Below, piece by piece: positions 33,833 through 42,595 of a stretch of DNA of 64,000 nt (the first letter of the stretch is position 1; every line of letters starts with the position of its first letter). The position numbers and the translations under genes are program-made. The DNA is from Paenibacillus cremeus (GTDB lineage: Bacteria > Bacillota > Bacilli > Paenibacillales > NBRC-103111). Under the pieces are notes generated by a model, which had not been told where the DNA came from, made no database searches, and worked only from the letters and a program-made list of their open reading frames with translations. Location: positions 310,001-374,000 of the forward strand of contig NZ_VNJI01000001.1 in assembly GCF_007786445.1 (NCBI RefSeq), written 5' to 3'.

Positions 33833-35676
33833 GAGGTTATAGCAGCATGAAGCATATGGGGAGAGCGGCGCTGGCCGTTGTGTTGTCTGCGGTGCTGGTT
33901 GTAGGGGGCAATGCACTGCCAGGGCGGGCATTGGCGGCAGAGGATGCTGCAGGAGCGGCGGTGGTTGCGCAGGTACCATCGGCGAAAAGCTATGCGCTGA
34001 CCGACAAGCTGCAGGTCGAGGTCAAGAGCCTGCTGAATGAGACGACGAGCGATTGCACGCGTATCGGCATTGTGGTTCGGCTCCGCAGCAGTGCCGCTAA
34101 GGTGGCGAAGCTTCCGGATCTTGATGTCCGGGTGAAAACGGCGGACGGCTACGAGTATCCGCTGCAGGCGAGCGTATTCAACGCGCATGCCATTCGTCCG
34201 CAAACGACGGAGGAGCTCAGCTACATGGTGACCGTGGATCGACGCGATCCGATCGAGCTGACGGAGCTGACTTGGGTCGATGTCGATTGGTACAGCTATC
34301 CGAAGCAGGAGACGGTCCAGCTGGCGATGCCGATTGACGGCGCGGGCTGGACGGGGCCGCTCTCGAACTTTGCTGACGGCGCGGCAGCGGAGCTGGCTTG
34401 GGGACAGTCGTTCTCGCTGGCGGCTCCCTTGGAATCGCAGCTGACGTATACGCCGGTTGCAGTCAGCAAGGACAATACCCCGCAGGGACCGGTCACGACG
34501 GTGCAGCTGCGGGTCGAGAATCCTTCGGCCACGAAGAAGGAGGCGCTTCCTGATTTTGTGCTGGACGGGAAAGCTGCGGCTGCGTCGGCTGGTGGGCCAG
34601 ACCGCTCGGTGTTCAGCGGCAAGCGGGTGGAGCAAGGCCCGATTGTGCTGGAGCCGAAGGAGAAGCGGTACATCCATTTTGTCATTCCGACGGAAAAGGA
34701 TACGGTGCTGAGCGCTGTGAACGTGCTGACGCCGGAGACGTTCCGCCAAATGGATGCCAAAGGCAATGTGACAGCCTCCTCCTATACGGTGGGTCGATTC
34801 CACATCGTGCTGCCAGCTGCGGCGGGAGGCATCGCGGCTGCGGAGTTTGCAGCAGCGAAGCTCTACGCTGCGGGAGAGCCGTTCGCGTTCGACCGCTTGT
34901 CTGACGCGATTGATCCGAGCATGGACATTTCACTAGCCGAGCTGCATCGGCATGAGAATGAGGGCGAAGGCTATCAGACGGTGATCGCCAAGCTCACGCT
35001 GAGCAACAAGGGCGATCTGCCGGTGCCGCTGCCGGCATTCCAGACGAAGCTGCTCACGGCGCAGGGCTTGACCTATTCCGGCAGCCGTCAAGCCGGCACG
35101 GTCAGTGAAATTATGCCGAAGACGAACTATGTCGTCAGCTATGCTTTCAACGTACCGACCGGAAGCGAGGATTCGTCATATGTGCTGAAATTGACGGATG
35201 CCAAAACCGCGGCACCTGCTGTCACCACGATTGGAGCCTACAAGCTGGAGCTGCAATCGGCGGATTCAGATTCGGTTTTGAATTTGAAGCGGATGGATTT
35301 TTATCCGTTTACGGTGAACCTGACCGACTGGGCGATCAGCGGCCGCACGAACATGCCGTCGTCGCTTGCGCCGGGGCCGATCACCTATTCCTATCGTCTG
35401 ATGCTGTCGATGGATATTGAGCGGGATGAGCGGGTAATGGTGGATCAGAACTTCTCCAAAATGCAGCTGGAGCTCGTCGATCCGACCGGCAAGCAGGTGT
35501 CGGTGCGTACGATTTCGTTTACCGGGGTGAACCGGCTGATCAGCGGCAAGCAGTACATCACCTTCGACAATCTGAAGACGGATGAGCAGCTGTACCCGTT
35601 GTCTGTGAACATCTATGAAACGATCACGACGGCAACCGGCGAAGCGAAGCGCTTGGTCGGCGTGCTGCAGCAGTAA
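33829..35676 (+). CDS. Large secreted protein with repeated Ig-like domains, unknown function
   Basis: The 615-residue protein has a signal peptide (MRGYSSMKHMGRAALAVVLSAVLVVGGNALPGRALAAEDA; cleavage near residue 38). The rest contains at least three beta-sandwich-like modules with similar strands: VEVKSLLNETTSDCTRIGIVVRLRSS, VTTVQLRVENPSATKKEALPDFVLD and VIAKLTLSNKGDLPVPLPAFQTKLL, each followed by a PGxxxxxxF/Y-type strand pair. This resembles DUF4352-like domains, but I cannot name it. The start ATG overlaps the permease stop by four bases, so it is made together with the exporter and may be its extracellular partner. Confidence 0.75.
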   Translation: MRGYSSMKHMGRAALAVVLSAVLVVGGNALPGRALAAEDAAGAAVVAQVPSAKSYALTDKLQVEVKSLLNETTSDCTRIGIVVRLRSSAAKVAKLPDLDVRVKTADGYEYPLQASVFNAHAIRPQTTEELSYMVTVDRRDPIELTELTWVDVDWYSYPKQETVQLAMPIDGAGWTGPLSNFADGAAAELAWGQSFSLAAPLESQLTYTPVAVSKDNTPQGPVTTVQLRVENPSATKKEALPDFVLDGKAAAASAGGPDRSVFSGKRVEQGPIVLEPKEKRYIHFVIPTEKDTVLSAVNVLTPETFRQMDAKGNVTASSYTVGRFHIVLPAAAGGIAAAEFAAAKLYAAGEPFAFDRLSDAIDPSMDISLAELHRHENEGEGYQTVIAKLTLSNKGDLPVPLPAFQTKLLTAQGLTYSGSRQAGTVSEIMPKTNYVVSYAFNVPTGSEDSSYVLKLTDAKTAAPAVTTIGAYKLELQSADSDSVLNLKRMDFYPFTVNLTDWAISGRTNMPSSLAPGPITYSYRLMLSMDIERDERVMVDQNFSKMQLELVDPTGKQVSVRTISFTGVNRLISGKQYITFDNLKTDEQLYPLSVNIYETITTATGEAKRLVGVLQQ

Positions 35677-35678
35677 TG

Positions 35679-35724
35679 AAAAAATCCGCTCGGTGGCTTA
35701 GTGGCCATCGGGCGGATTTTTTTG
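35679..35724. terminator. Bidirectional intrinsic terminator
   Basis: AAAAAATCCGCTCGGTGGC pairs with GGCCATCGGGCGGATTTTTT around a short loop (about 35699-35702). The A and T runs on the two sides serve both convergent genes. Confidence 0.88.
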
Positions 35725-35744
35725 GTTGCTGTTGGGAGGGGCCG

Positions 35745-36632
35745 CTAACGATTGGTTCGGCTGCCTGGGACGACAACCATTGGATTGATCCAAAAGGGTG
35801 AGCCTTTGCGTTGGGCTGTTACTGCTGCTGTCTTTTTGGCGGTCCGATTGACCGTTGGATTGGTGCTGCGAGGCTTGCCGGTGGCGGAGAAGGTTCGATT
35901 TTGCTGCTGCGTATTCCACTCGGTGGGAACTGGTTTCGCTGAGCGGTTGGCCTGTTGCATCGGCTGCTTGTGCTGCTTCGGTTGCTCTGCAAACCCTTGG
36001 GACACATGCTGCGGTCCATGCGATTTATCCCCAGTGAAATACAACATCCGGGTGACCTGATTATACTCAAGCCAGTGGCTGTCGCTGCTGTTTAAGCCCA
36101 GCTTGGCTGCGGCTTGCGAAGGGAGCACGAAGTCCTCATCGAGCTCGTTTTCCGGTACGACCAATCGGAGCTTGAGCGTGGTCGGACCTTTTTTGATTCG
36201 GAGCTGGGAAGGAGGGTTTTCTGTTCCTCCCAGCATGCTAAGCAGCGAGTAGCCGATGACGACGCGGTTTTGCCGGTTTTGAGAGCGTTCGATGGTGATC
36301 GGGACGTTCACGCGGCTAGTTGGCATCGAGTTGAACATCAGCTGTGCGCTTTCCTCGTCATAGGTCAATCTGTAGCGGGAGCCGTGCTTTAATCCCAGTT
36401 TTTTGGCCGTTTCGGGATTCAGCTCCATGTAGTGGAAGGCGCATTCGTCGGCTTTTTCCCGAACAATGGTGATTTGGGGCAGCTCTATGCCGCCGCGCAT
36501 CAGCGTCACCTCATCCCCTGGCTGCAGGATATGCAGATCGTGGGGAAAGCCATTATAGCAATCTGTTACCAGCACGATCTCCGATGCGCTCACGCTTTTA
36601 CTTACCCAAAGATCCAAAATTCCTCTTGCCAC
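35745..36632 (-). CDS. Unrecognised protein with two repeated beta-rich domains and basic tail
   Basis: The product of about 295 residues is not one I recognise. It has two similar segments: LNPETAKKLGLKHGSRYRLTYDEESAQLMFNS (about 70-105) and LPSQAAAKLGLNSSDSHWLEYNQVTRMLYFTG (about 172-203). Each has a helix with KLGL, then a strand pair, so the protein is an internal duplication. The final 90 residues are disordered and rich in Gln, Asn, Lys and Arg (KQHKQPMQQANRSAK, TVNRTAKKTAAVTAQRKG). There is no signal peptide. GTG 36632 has GAGGGAG nine bases upstream; GTG 36641 also fits the frame. It may be a DNA- or wall-associated protein, but this is a guess. Confidence 0.65.
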   Translation of the reverse strand: MARGILDLWVSKSVSASEIVLVTDCYNGFPHDLHILQPGDEVTLMRGGIELPQITIVREKADECAFHYMELNPETAKKLGLKHGSRYRLTYDEESAQLMFNSMPTSRVNVPITIERSQNRQNRVVIGYSLLSMLGGTENPPSQLRIKKGPTTLKLRLVVPENELDEDFVLPSQAAAKLGLNSSDSHWLEYNQVTRMLYFTGDKSHGPQHVSQGFAEQPKQHKQPMQQANRSAKPVPTEWNTQQQNRTFSATGKPRSTNPTVNRTAKKTAAVTAQRKGSPFWINPMVVVPGSRTNR

Positions 36633-36852
36633 CGGTTCCACTCCCTCTTCTTTATGTTCTATCTCAGTTCACGACACTCTTCCGTGCTACAGGGTATGTT
36701 AGGAACCCGGCTGCCGTCTGTATCGTTGTCCATGGTGAAATGTCACGAATCGGCTGGACTATACCGAGCAAGGGCTAAATGTGCTACGATAGGCTGAAGT
36801 GCTGTTTTTGTCGATTATTGCCTGGGAAATGAGTCAAGGGAGGGGATGCTGG

Positions 36853-37722
36853 ATGCGGTGGCTGCCTGTAGTGCTTTTGATTACAGCTACTTTTTTGATG
36901 GGATCATCGTTCGTGATTGGAAAAATGGGACTGGCCTACGCGCCTCCGCTTATGCTGACTGCGTACCGGTTTTTGATCGGCGGGGGCTTGCTGCTGGCGG
37001 TCGTGCTGTGGAAAATGAAGCGTTGGCCCTCGTTTGCCACGGTCTGGCGAGCGGCCGTGATCGGGGCTTTTCAGACGACGGGGGTGATGGCTTGTATTTT
37101 CATCTCCATGAAGACGATCAGCGCGGGGGAAAGCTCGATTTTGACGTTTACGAATCCGATCTTTGTGCTTGTGCTCTCTAGTTTGCTTTTGAAGGAGAGG
37201 TACCGGCTGCGGCAATGGTTCGGTGTGCTGCTAGGATTGCTCGGAGTGAGCTTCGTACTTAGCGCGGAGCTGAGTTTTAATTATGGCATGTGGATCGGCC
37301 TGCTTTCCGGCATCCTATGGTCGTTCGCAACGCTGCTGGTGAAGCGGTGGGCTGGGCATTTTACCGTGTGGCTGCTGTCGGGGCTGCAAATGACGTTCGG
37401 CGGCTTGCTGCTTTGGGGGCTCTCGATCCTTAGCGAGCACGAGCCGGGGCAGTGGAACGCGGTTAGTATCTCGATTTTGCTCTGGCTGGCGATTCCGGGC
37501 TCGATTGTTCAGTTCGGGCTCTGGTACATGCTGCTGTCACGGATGGAGCCGTCGCGGGCGTCGTCGTTTCTGTTTTTGGCACCGGTGTTCGGTGTGCTGA
37601 CTGGAGCTTGGTGGCTGCACGAGCCGCTTGGAGTGGGCAAGCTGGTGGGTGGGCTGATGGTGTTTGCGGGCATTTTTTTGGCGAATTTCAAAGGCGGCGT
37701 GGAGCGGGCGGGCGCGGAATGA
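36853..37722 (+). CDS. EamA-family (DMT superfamily) transporter
   Basis: The 289-residue membrane protein has ten hydrophobic segments arranged as two five-TM EamA repeats: FLMGSSFVIGKMGLAYAPPLMLTAYRFLIGGGLLL, SAGESSILTFTNPIFVLVLSSLLLKERYRLRQWFGVLLGLLGVSFVL, then GLLSGILWSFATLLVKRW and a final SSFLFLAPVFGVLTGAWWLHEPLGVGKLVGGLMVFAGIFL. Family members export amino acids or other metabolites; the substrate is unknown. AGGGAGGGG sits seven bases before ATG 36853, and the frame extends to 36799 without a good start. Confidence 0.9.
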   Translation: MRWLPVVLLITATFLMGSSFVIGKMGLAYAPPLMLTAYRFLIGGGLLLAVVLWKMKRWPSFATVWRAAVIGAFQTTGVMACIFISMKTISAGESSILTFTNPIFVLVLSSLLLKERYRLRQWFGVLLGLLGVSFVLSAELSFNYGMWIGLLSGILWSFATLLVKRWAGHFTVWLLSGLQMTFGGLLLWGLSILSEHEPGQWNAVSISILLWLAIPGSIVQFGLWYMLLSRMEPSRASSFLFLAPVFGVLTGAWWLHEPLGVGKLVGGLMVFAGIFLANFKGGVERAGAE

Positions 37723-37727
37723 TGTAA

Positions 37728-37772
37728 GAAACCCTGAGTATACCGGTTACCGGTTGTACTCAGGGTTTTTGG
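37728..37772. terminator. Bidirectional intrinsic terminator
   Basis: AAACCCTGAGTA (37729-37740) and TACTCAGGGTTT (37757-37768) form a perfect 12-bp stem, with A on the left and T on the right. It separates the EamA gene from the convergent etfA. Confidence 0.92.
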
Positions 37773-37796
37773 ATTTGCGTTTGCCGCTGGGCTAGG

Positions 37797-38813
37797 TTAC
37801 CCGAGCGCTTTTTTGAACTCCTCGGTCAGCAGGGGTACGACCTCGAACAGGTCGCCGACGATGCCGTAGTCTGCCACCTGAAAAATTGGCGCGTCCGGGT
37901 CCTTGTTGATCGCGACGATGACGCGCGACTGGCTCATCCCCGCCAGATGCTGGATGGCGCCGCTGATGCCGCAGGCGATGTAGAGCTCCGGCGTCACGAC
38001 CTTGCCGGTCTGGCCGATCTGCAGCGCGTAGTCGCAATAGCCGGCGTCGCAGGCGCCGCGGGAAGCGCCGATAGCTGCGCCCAGCACCTCAGCGAGCTGC
38101 TCGAGGGGCTGAAAGCCCTCGGCGCTTTTGACACCGCGGCCGCCGGAGACGATGATTTTGGCTTCCGTCAGGTCGACCTTGCCGGACGTTTTGCGCACGA
38201 CATCCTTCACCACGGTGCGGAGCGAGGGGGCGGGCGTGAAGTCGATGGAGACGACGGAAGGCGTAGGCGCGTCCGGCTGCTGCGGCTCCACCGGTTCGGC
38301 GGGCGGGAGGTTGTTCGGACGAATGGTGACGACCACCGGCTCGGCTGCCGCTGTCCCGGCGGTGAAGTGAAGGGTTTCAAACGCTTTGCCGGCATAGATC
38401 GGACGCGTGAAGCGGATATCGCCGCCGCCGTTGTCGCTGTGCTCGATGGCTATGATGTCGGAGATTTGCCCGGCATTCAGGTGTGCGGCCAGCATCGGAG
38501 CGAGGTCGCGGCCGATCGCTGTGTGCCCCAGCAGCACCGCGCGGGGCTGCAGCTCTTGCAGCAGCGGCTTCAGCGCGGTGAAGTACGCCTCGGGGTTGTA
38601 ATGCTCCAGCTCGGCGTGATCGACGAGCTGGATGCTTTGGCAGCCGTAGGGAGCGAGAGCCTCGCCCAGCCAGCCGATGTGCTGGCCTAAGGCGGCGACG
38701 CAGACGGCATCGCCTTCGTTTTTGATGCGCTGCGCCGCATGCAGCGCCTCTAGCGTGACCTGCCGCAGCGCGCCGCCTCGCTGCTCGGCGATCACGAGTA
38801 TCGCTTTGCTCAT
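37797..38813 (-). CDS. etfA: Electron transfer flavoprotein, alpha subunit
   Basis: With EtfB it takes electrons from acyl-CoA dehydrogenase during beta-oxidation and passes them to a membrane reductase. The 338-residue protein has the N-terminal ETF domain ([23 protein letters not shown]) and the FAD-binding C-terminus with [70 protein letters not shown] and [34 protein letters not shown] precedes the ATG at 38813. The frame stays open far upstream through the 51-bp repeats, but that part is not protein. It is separated from etfB by 526 bases of array B. Confidence 0.95.
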   Translation of the reverse strand: MSKAILVIAEQRGGALRQVTLEALHAAQRIKNEGDAVCVAALGQHIGWLGEALAPYGCQSIQLVDHAELEHYNPEAYFTALKPLLQELQPRAVLLGHTAIGRDLAPMLAAHLNAGQISDIIAIEHSDNGGGDIRFTRPIYAGKAFETLHFTAGTAAAEPVVVTIRPNNLPPAEPVEPQQPDAPTPSVVSIDFTPAPSLRTVVKDVVRKTSGKVDLTEAKIIVSGGRGVKSAEGFQPLEQLAEVLGAAIGASRGACDAGYCDYALQIGQTGKVVTPELYIACGISGAIQHLAGMSQSRVIVAINKDPDAPIFQVADYGIVGDLFEVVPLLTEEFKKALG

Positions 38814-38840
38814 GGTGCGTGTACCTCCTTTTTGTTGAGT

Positions 38841-39337
38841 GGTGAGGGAGAGAAAAGCGGCGGAAAAGCCGCTTTGGAGCGTGCTCGAAGGGCCCGGGAG
38901 AGCGAATAAAGCGGAAAAGTCGCTTTGGAGCGTGCTCGAAGGGCCCGGGAGAGCGAGAAAAGCGGAAAAGCCGCTTTGGAGCGTGCTCGAAGGGCCCGGG
39001 AGAGCGAGTAAAGCGGAGAAGCCGCTTAGGAGCGTGCTCGAGGGGCCCGGGAGAGCGAGAAAAGCGGAAAAGCCGCTTTGGAGCGTGACCGAAGGGCCCG
39101 GGAGAGCGAGAAAAGCGGAAAAGCCGCTTTGGAGCGTGCTCGAAGGGCCCGGGAGAGCGAGTAAAGCGGAAAAGCCGCTTTGGAGCGTGCTCGAAGGGCC
39201 CTGGAGAGCGAGTAAAGCGGAAAAGCCGCTTTGGAGCGTGCTCGAGGGGTCCTGGAGAGCGAGAAAAGCGGAAAAGCCGCTTTGGAGCGTGACCGAAGGG
39301 CCCGGGAGAGCGAGAAAAGCGGAAAAGCCGCTTTGCC
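38841..39337 (+). repeat. 51-bp tandem hairpin array (array B) between etfB and etfA
   Basis: Ten copies of the GCTTTGG landmark occur at exactly 51-base steps (38871, 38922, 38973, 39024, 39075, 39126, 39177, 39228, 39279, 39330). Each unit contains the hairpin AAAGCGGAAAAGCCGCTTT, then GGAGCGTG, then CTCGAAGGGCCCGGGAGAG, which can form a second stem. Copies differ by a few bases (for example TAGG at 39024, GACC in two units). Because 51 is a multiple of three, long open frames run through on both strands (17-residue repeats such as KAEKPLWSVLEGPGRAS); I treat these as non-coding. No promoter or gene was seen in the spacer. Confidence 0.9.
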
Positions 39338-39339
39338 GG

Positions 39340-40116
39340 CTACAGCACCTTCGCCTCCGTGCGCAGCAGGTGCACGAGCTGCGCCGCCTGCGCCTGCGGG
39401 TCGCCCGCAAGCCGCTTGCCGGCCCCACGGGCGGAGGGCAGCGCGAGGCTGAGCCGCTCGGTTCGGGCTGCGACGGCCTCCACCGTCAGCCCAAGGTCTT
39501 GCAGCGAAAGCCGGTGAAACGGCTTTTTCTTCGCTTTCATAATGCCGGGCAGCGACGGGTACCGCGGCTCGTTCAGGCCCTGCTGCGCGGTGAACACCGC
39601 TGGCAGCGTGACCTCCAGCGTCTCCGCATCGCCCTCGGCGTCGCGGAGCACGACGGCGACCCCCGCCGCCGAGTCGATGTCGAGCTGCGTGATCGAGGAG
39701 ACGTGCGGGAGGCCGAGCAGCCCCGCGACTCGGATCGCCGTCTGCCCGGCGCCTTGGTCGACGGAAAATAAGCCGCCGAGGATCACGTCCGCCTTCGGCA
39801 GCCGGCCAAGGGCGGCGGCGATCATCAGCGAGATGCCGCGGCTGTCCGTCAGCGTGCCTTCGCCGCTGATCAGCACCGCCTCGTCGGCGCCCATGGCCAG
39901 TGCCGTGCGAAGCGCCTCGGCGGCGCGCTCGGGGCCGACGCTGACGACGGTTACGGTGCCGCCGTGGCGCTCTTTTTGCCGGATCGCCTCTTCCACCGCA
40001 TACTCATCATACGGGTTAATGATAAATTTGACGCCGTCCTCCGACACTTGCCCGCCGTGTACAGCGACTTTTTCCTCGGTATCGAACGTTTGCTTCAGCA
40101 GGACCACGATGTGCAT
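39340..40116 (-). CDS. etfB: Electron transfer flavoprotein, beta subunit
   Basis: The 258-residue partner of EtfA starts MHIVVLLKQTFDTEEKV and contains FIINPYDEYAVEEAIRQKE, TVVSVGPERAAEALRTALAMGADEAVLI, the ADP/AMP-binding VDQGAGQTAIRVAGLLG and the recognition loop LNEPRYPSLPGIMKAKKKP, which docks to dehydrogenases. Its stop lies directly at the edge of array B, and etfA follows beyond it. It is divergent from fadF. A cre site and a TATACT -10 candidate (complement of 40224-40229) are in the shared upstream region. Confidence 0.95.
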   Translation of the reverse strand: MHIVVLLKQTFDTEEKVAVHGGQVSEDGVKFIINPYDEYAVEEAIRQKERHGGTVTVVSVGPERAAEALRTALAMGADEAVLISGEGTLTDSRGISLMIAAALGRLPKADVILGGLFSVDQGAGQTAIRVAGLLGLPHVSSITQLDIDSAAGVAVVLRDAEGDAETLEVTLPAVFTAQQGLNEPRYPSLPGIMKAKKKPFHRLSLQDLGLTVEAVAARTERLSLALPSARGAGKRLAGDPQAQAAQLVHLLRTEAKVL

Positions 40117-40177
40117 ACCACTCGCTCCTTTCCTTAATGCCCACTACTACAAGTCTATTGGAAACCGTCCATGAAAA

Positions 40178-40202
40178 ATGACTCGGAATTTGAGACAGTC
40201 AT
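40178..40202. promoter_or_regulatory. Interrupted palindrome in the etfB-fadF promoter region
   Basis: ATGACT (40178-40183) and AGTCAT (40197-40202) flank a 13-base centre, inside a wider TCCATGA/TCATGGA pair. It could be an operator or a leader hairpin of etfB. It does not match the B. subtilis FadR site. Confidence 0.35.
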
Positions 40203-40244
40203 GGACTGCGAATTTCGCTCATAAGTATAAAAGTACATACCAAA

Positions 40245-40258
40245 TGTAAACGCTTTCG
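40245..40258. promoter_or_regulatory. CcpA binding site (cre) between etfB and fadF
   Basis: TGTAAACGCTTTCG matches the cre consensus TGWAARCGYTWNCW at 13 of 14 positions. It lies close to the -35 area of the etfB promoter candidate and upstream of fadF, so glucose repression of the beta-oxidation locus through CcpA is likely. Confidence 0.7.
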
Positions 40259-40381
40259 GACAAACCTTCCCTTTCCGTCGGTACTGTTGCTTCACACAAG
40301 TGATGAGTTCAGAGGTGAGCAGAGCCAGGGCAGCGCAGCAGAGAGCAGCACTTCAGCTTCAGCGAAAGGACGGAGGCGCGG

Positions 40382-42541
40382 ATGTGGCTAAAGGTGAACT
40401 TCCTTTTATTTTTAGTGACGCTTGGGTGCGGCGTGTATTGGTTTGCACAGGCGGTGGCGAGACGATGGCTGTACATCCGGCTCGGTCAGCCGAACGATCC
40501 CGTCGACGAGGGGGCACGAAGGCAGGGGCTTTCCGACTTTATGAAGCAGGTTTTCGGCCATCGAAAGCTGATGAAGGACCGGCGAAGCGGCTGGATGCAT
40601 GGGGTTATTTTTTACGGCTTTATTGTGCTGCAGTTCGGCGCGCTAGACGTTATTTACAAAGGACTTTCGGGAGGCGGGACGTTTCCGCTATTCCGGTTTC
40701 AAGCGTTCAGCTTGATGCAAGAGCTGACGGTGGCGCTGGTGCTTCTGGCGATGCTGTATGCCGCGTTTCGGCGGTATGTGGAGCAGCTGCCTCGGCTGAA
40801 GCGGGGCTGGAAGCCTAGTTTAGTGGTGTTTTTTATCTTCTTTTTGATGCTGTCGGTGCTGCTCTCGCTCACCTTCGACCGCGTCGTGCAAGGGCTGGCG
40901 CCGTCGGGATACGCTCCGATTTCGTCGTTTTTGGCCGCCGGGTTTCAGGGCCTGTCGGGGGAAGCGGCGCTGGTGCTATTTTACGTGTGCTGGTGGATGC
41001 ATTTGCTTATTCTTCTAGCCTTCCTCGTGTACGTTCCCCAGTCGAAGCATTTTCACATCATTTCGGCACCGGTCAATTTGTGGCTGAAGCGGGGAGGCGG
41101 CAAGACCCATCCTTTAAAAGCCTTGGATCTGGAAGAGGAGGATACGGAGACGTTCGGTGTCGGCCGGATCGAGGATTTTTCACAAAAGCAGATGCTGGAC
41201 TTTTACGCCTGCGTGGAATGCGGACGCTGCACGAATGTGTGCCCCGCCTCGAATACGGGGAAGGTGCTGTCGCCGATGCATTTGATCACGAAGCTGAGGG
41301 ACCATTTGACCGAAAAAGGAGCGGCCGTCACCTCCAAATCGCCTTGGGTGCCTGCGTTCGCCTTTACCGATCATGAACAGGTGCGAGCACATCGTATGGT
41401 TGAGGGCATGGAGTGGACCGAAGTACAAGGTTCTTTGATTACGGATATCCGGCCAACGGTGGGGTGGCAGCAGGCCTCCTGGCAAACCCAAACGGAAACG
41501 CGCCCCGAGGAGCTCGAGCTGATCGGCGATGTAATGACGGAGGGTGAAATTTGGGCTTGCACGACGTGCCGCAACTGCGAGGATCAATGTCCGGTCGGCA
41601 ACGAGCACGTGGATAAAATTATCGACCTACGGCGGCATCTCGTGCTGATGCAGGGCAGTGTACCGACGGACGGCCAGCGGGCGATGCAAAATATCGAGCG
41701 GCAGAGCAATCCTTGGGGGTTGAACCGGAACGACCGGGCGAACTGGCGCAGCGATTTGGAGGCTCTGGGGATCAACGTGCCCACAGTGAAGGAGAATCCG
41801 AAGTTTGACTATTTGCTGTTTGTCGGCTCGATGGGCTCCTACGATCTGCGAAGCCGTAAAATCACGGTCGCGCTAGTGAGGCTGCTTCGGGAAGCTGGCG
41901 TCAATTTTGCCATTTTGGGCACCGAGGAAAAAAATTCAGGGGATACCCCGCGCCGAATGGGCAATGAATTTTTGTTTCAGCAGCTGTGCCAGGAGAACAT
42001 CGAGACGTTTCAAAGATATCGCGTCCGACGCATTGTGACCGCCTGCCCGCATACGTACAATACGCTGAAAAATGAGTATCCGGATTTCGGCCTGAAGGGC
42101 GTGGAGGTGCTGCATCATACCGAGCTGCTTGCGAAGCTGCTTGCGGAAGGAAGACTGAAGCCGGAGGCTCGCGTGCGGGAGCGGATCACGTACCACGATT
42201 CCTGTTATTTGGGCCGGTACAACGGGGTGTATGAGCAGCCCCGGGATATTTTGCGGGCCATTCCGGGCGTGGAGCTGGTGGAGATGGAGCGCTCCCGCGA
42301 AAATGGCATGTGCTGCGGCGCTGGCGGCGGCATGATGTGGATGGAGGAGGCCGGCGGCAAGCGGGTGAACCAAGCGCGTACCGAGCAGGCGCTGCTGACG
42401 AAGCCGACGGTCATTTCGAGCGCGTGCCCGTACTGCCTGACGATGATGGAGGACGGGACGAAGCTGAAAAACGTCGAGGATCGCGTTCAAGCGAAGGATG
42501 TTGCCGAGCTGCTGGCTCGGTCAGTGTTTGGGGAGGCGTAG
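40382..42541 (+). CDS. fadF: FadF-like membrane iron-sulfur reductase (ETF to quinone)
   Basis: The 719-residue protein has about six N-terminal membrane segments (residues 5-220, NarI-like haem-binding region), two [4Fe-4S] motifs (YACVECGRCTNVCP, about 275-288; WACTTCRNCEDQCP, about 391-404) and two CCG domains (TACPHTYNTLKNEYPDFGLKGVEVLHH; YHDSCYLGRYNG ... GMCCGAGGGMMW) as in heterodisulfide reductase HdrD. In Bacillus, FadF takes part in beta-oxidation and is believed to pass electrons from ETF to quinone. Its position beside etfBA supports this. ATG 40382 follows GGAGG. It is the first gene of the plus-strand fad arm. Confidence 0.9.
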   Translation: MWLKVNFLLFLVTLGCGVYWFAQAVARRWLYIRLGQPNDPVDEGARRQGLSDFMKQVFGHRKLMKDRRSGWMHGVIFYGFIVLQFGALDVIYKGLSGGGTFPLFRFQAFSLMQELTVALVLLAMLYAAFRRYVEQLPRLKRGWKPSLVVFFIFFLMLSVLLSLTFDRVVQGLAPSGYAPISSFLAAGFQGLSGEAALVLFYVCWWMHLLILLAFLVYVPQSKHFHIISAPVNLWLKRGGGKTHPLKALDLEEEDTETFGVGRIEDFSQKQMLDFYACVECGRCTNVCPASNTGKVLSPMHLITKLRDHLTEKGAAVTSKSPWVPAFAFTDHEQVRAHRMVEGMEWTEVQGSLITDIRPTVGWQQASWQTQTETRPEELELIGDVMTEGEIWACTTCRNCEDQCPVGNEHVDKIIDLRRHLVLMQGSVPTDGQRAMQNIERQSNPWGLNRNDRANWRSDLEALGINVPTVKENPKFDYLLFVGSMGSYDLRSRKITVALVRLLREAGVNFAILGTEEKNSGDTPRRMGNEFLFQQLCQENIETFQRYRVRRIVTACPHTYNTLKNEYPDFGLKGVEVLHHTELLAKLLAEGRLKPEARVRERITYHDSCYLGRYNGVYEQPRDILRAIPGVELVEMERSRENGMCCGAGGGMMWMEEAGGKRVNQARTEQALLTKPTVISSACPYCLTMMEDGTKLKNVEDRVQAKDVAELLARSVFGEA

Positions 42542-42595
42542 GGTGAGTGTTTGAAAAAGAAACTAGGAGCTTTTGGAAGCTGGAGGTGCAAACCA

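Noticed and set aside
38841-39337. A CRISPR array
   Set aside because: The whole 51-bp unit is repeated; there are no unique spacers, and no cas genes are near any of the arrays.
37797-39428. etfA as a 543-residue protein with an N-terminal repeat domain
   Set aside because: EtfA begins [11 protein letters not shown] at 38813 with AAAGGAGGT directly upstream; the extension is only the array read through.
38839-39771. A 310-residue plus-strand open frame made of KAEKPLWSVLEGPGRAS repeats
   Set aside because: The 51-bp unit is a multiple of three, so frames stay open automatically. The frame then runs antisense into etfB, there is no good ribosome binding site, and the same DNA gives equally long frames on the other strand.
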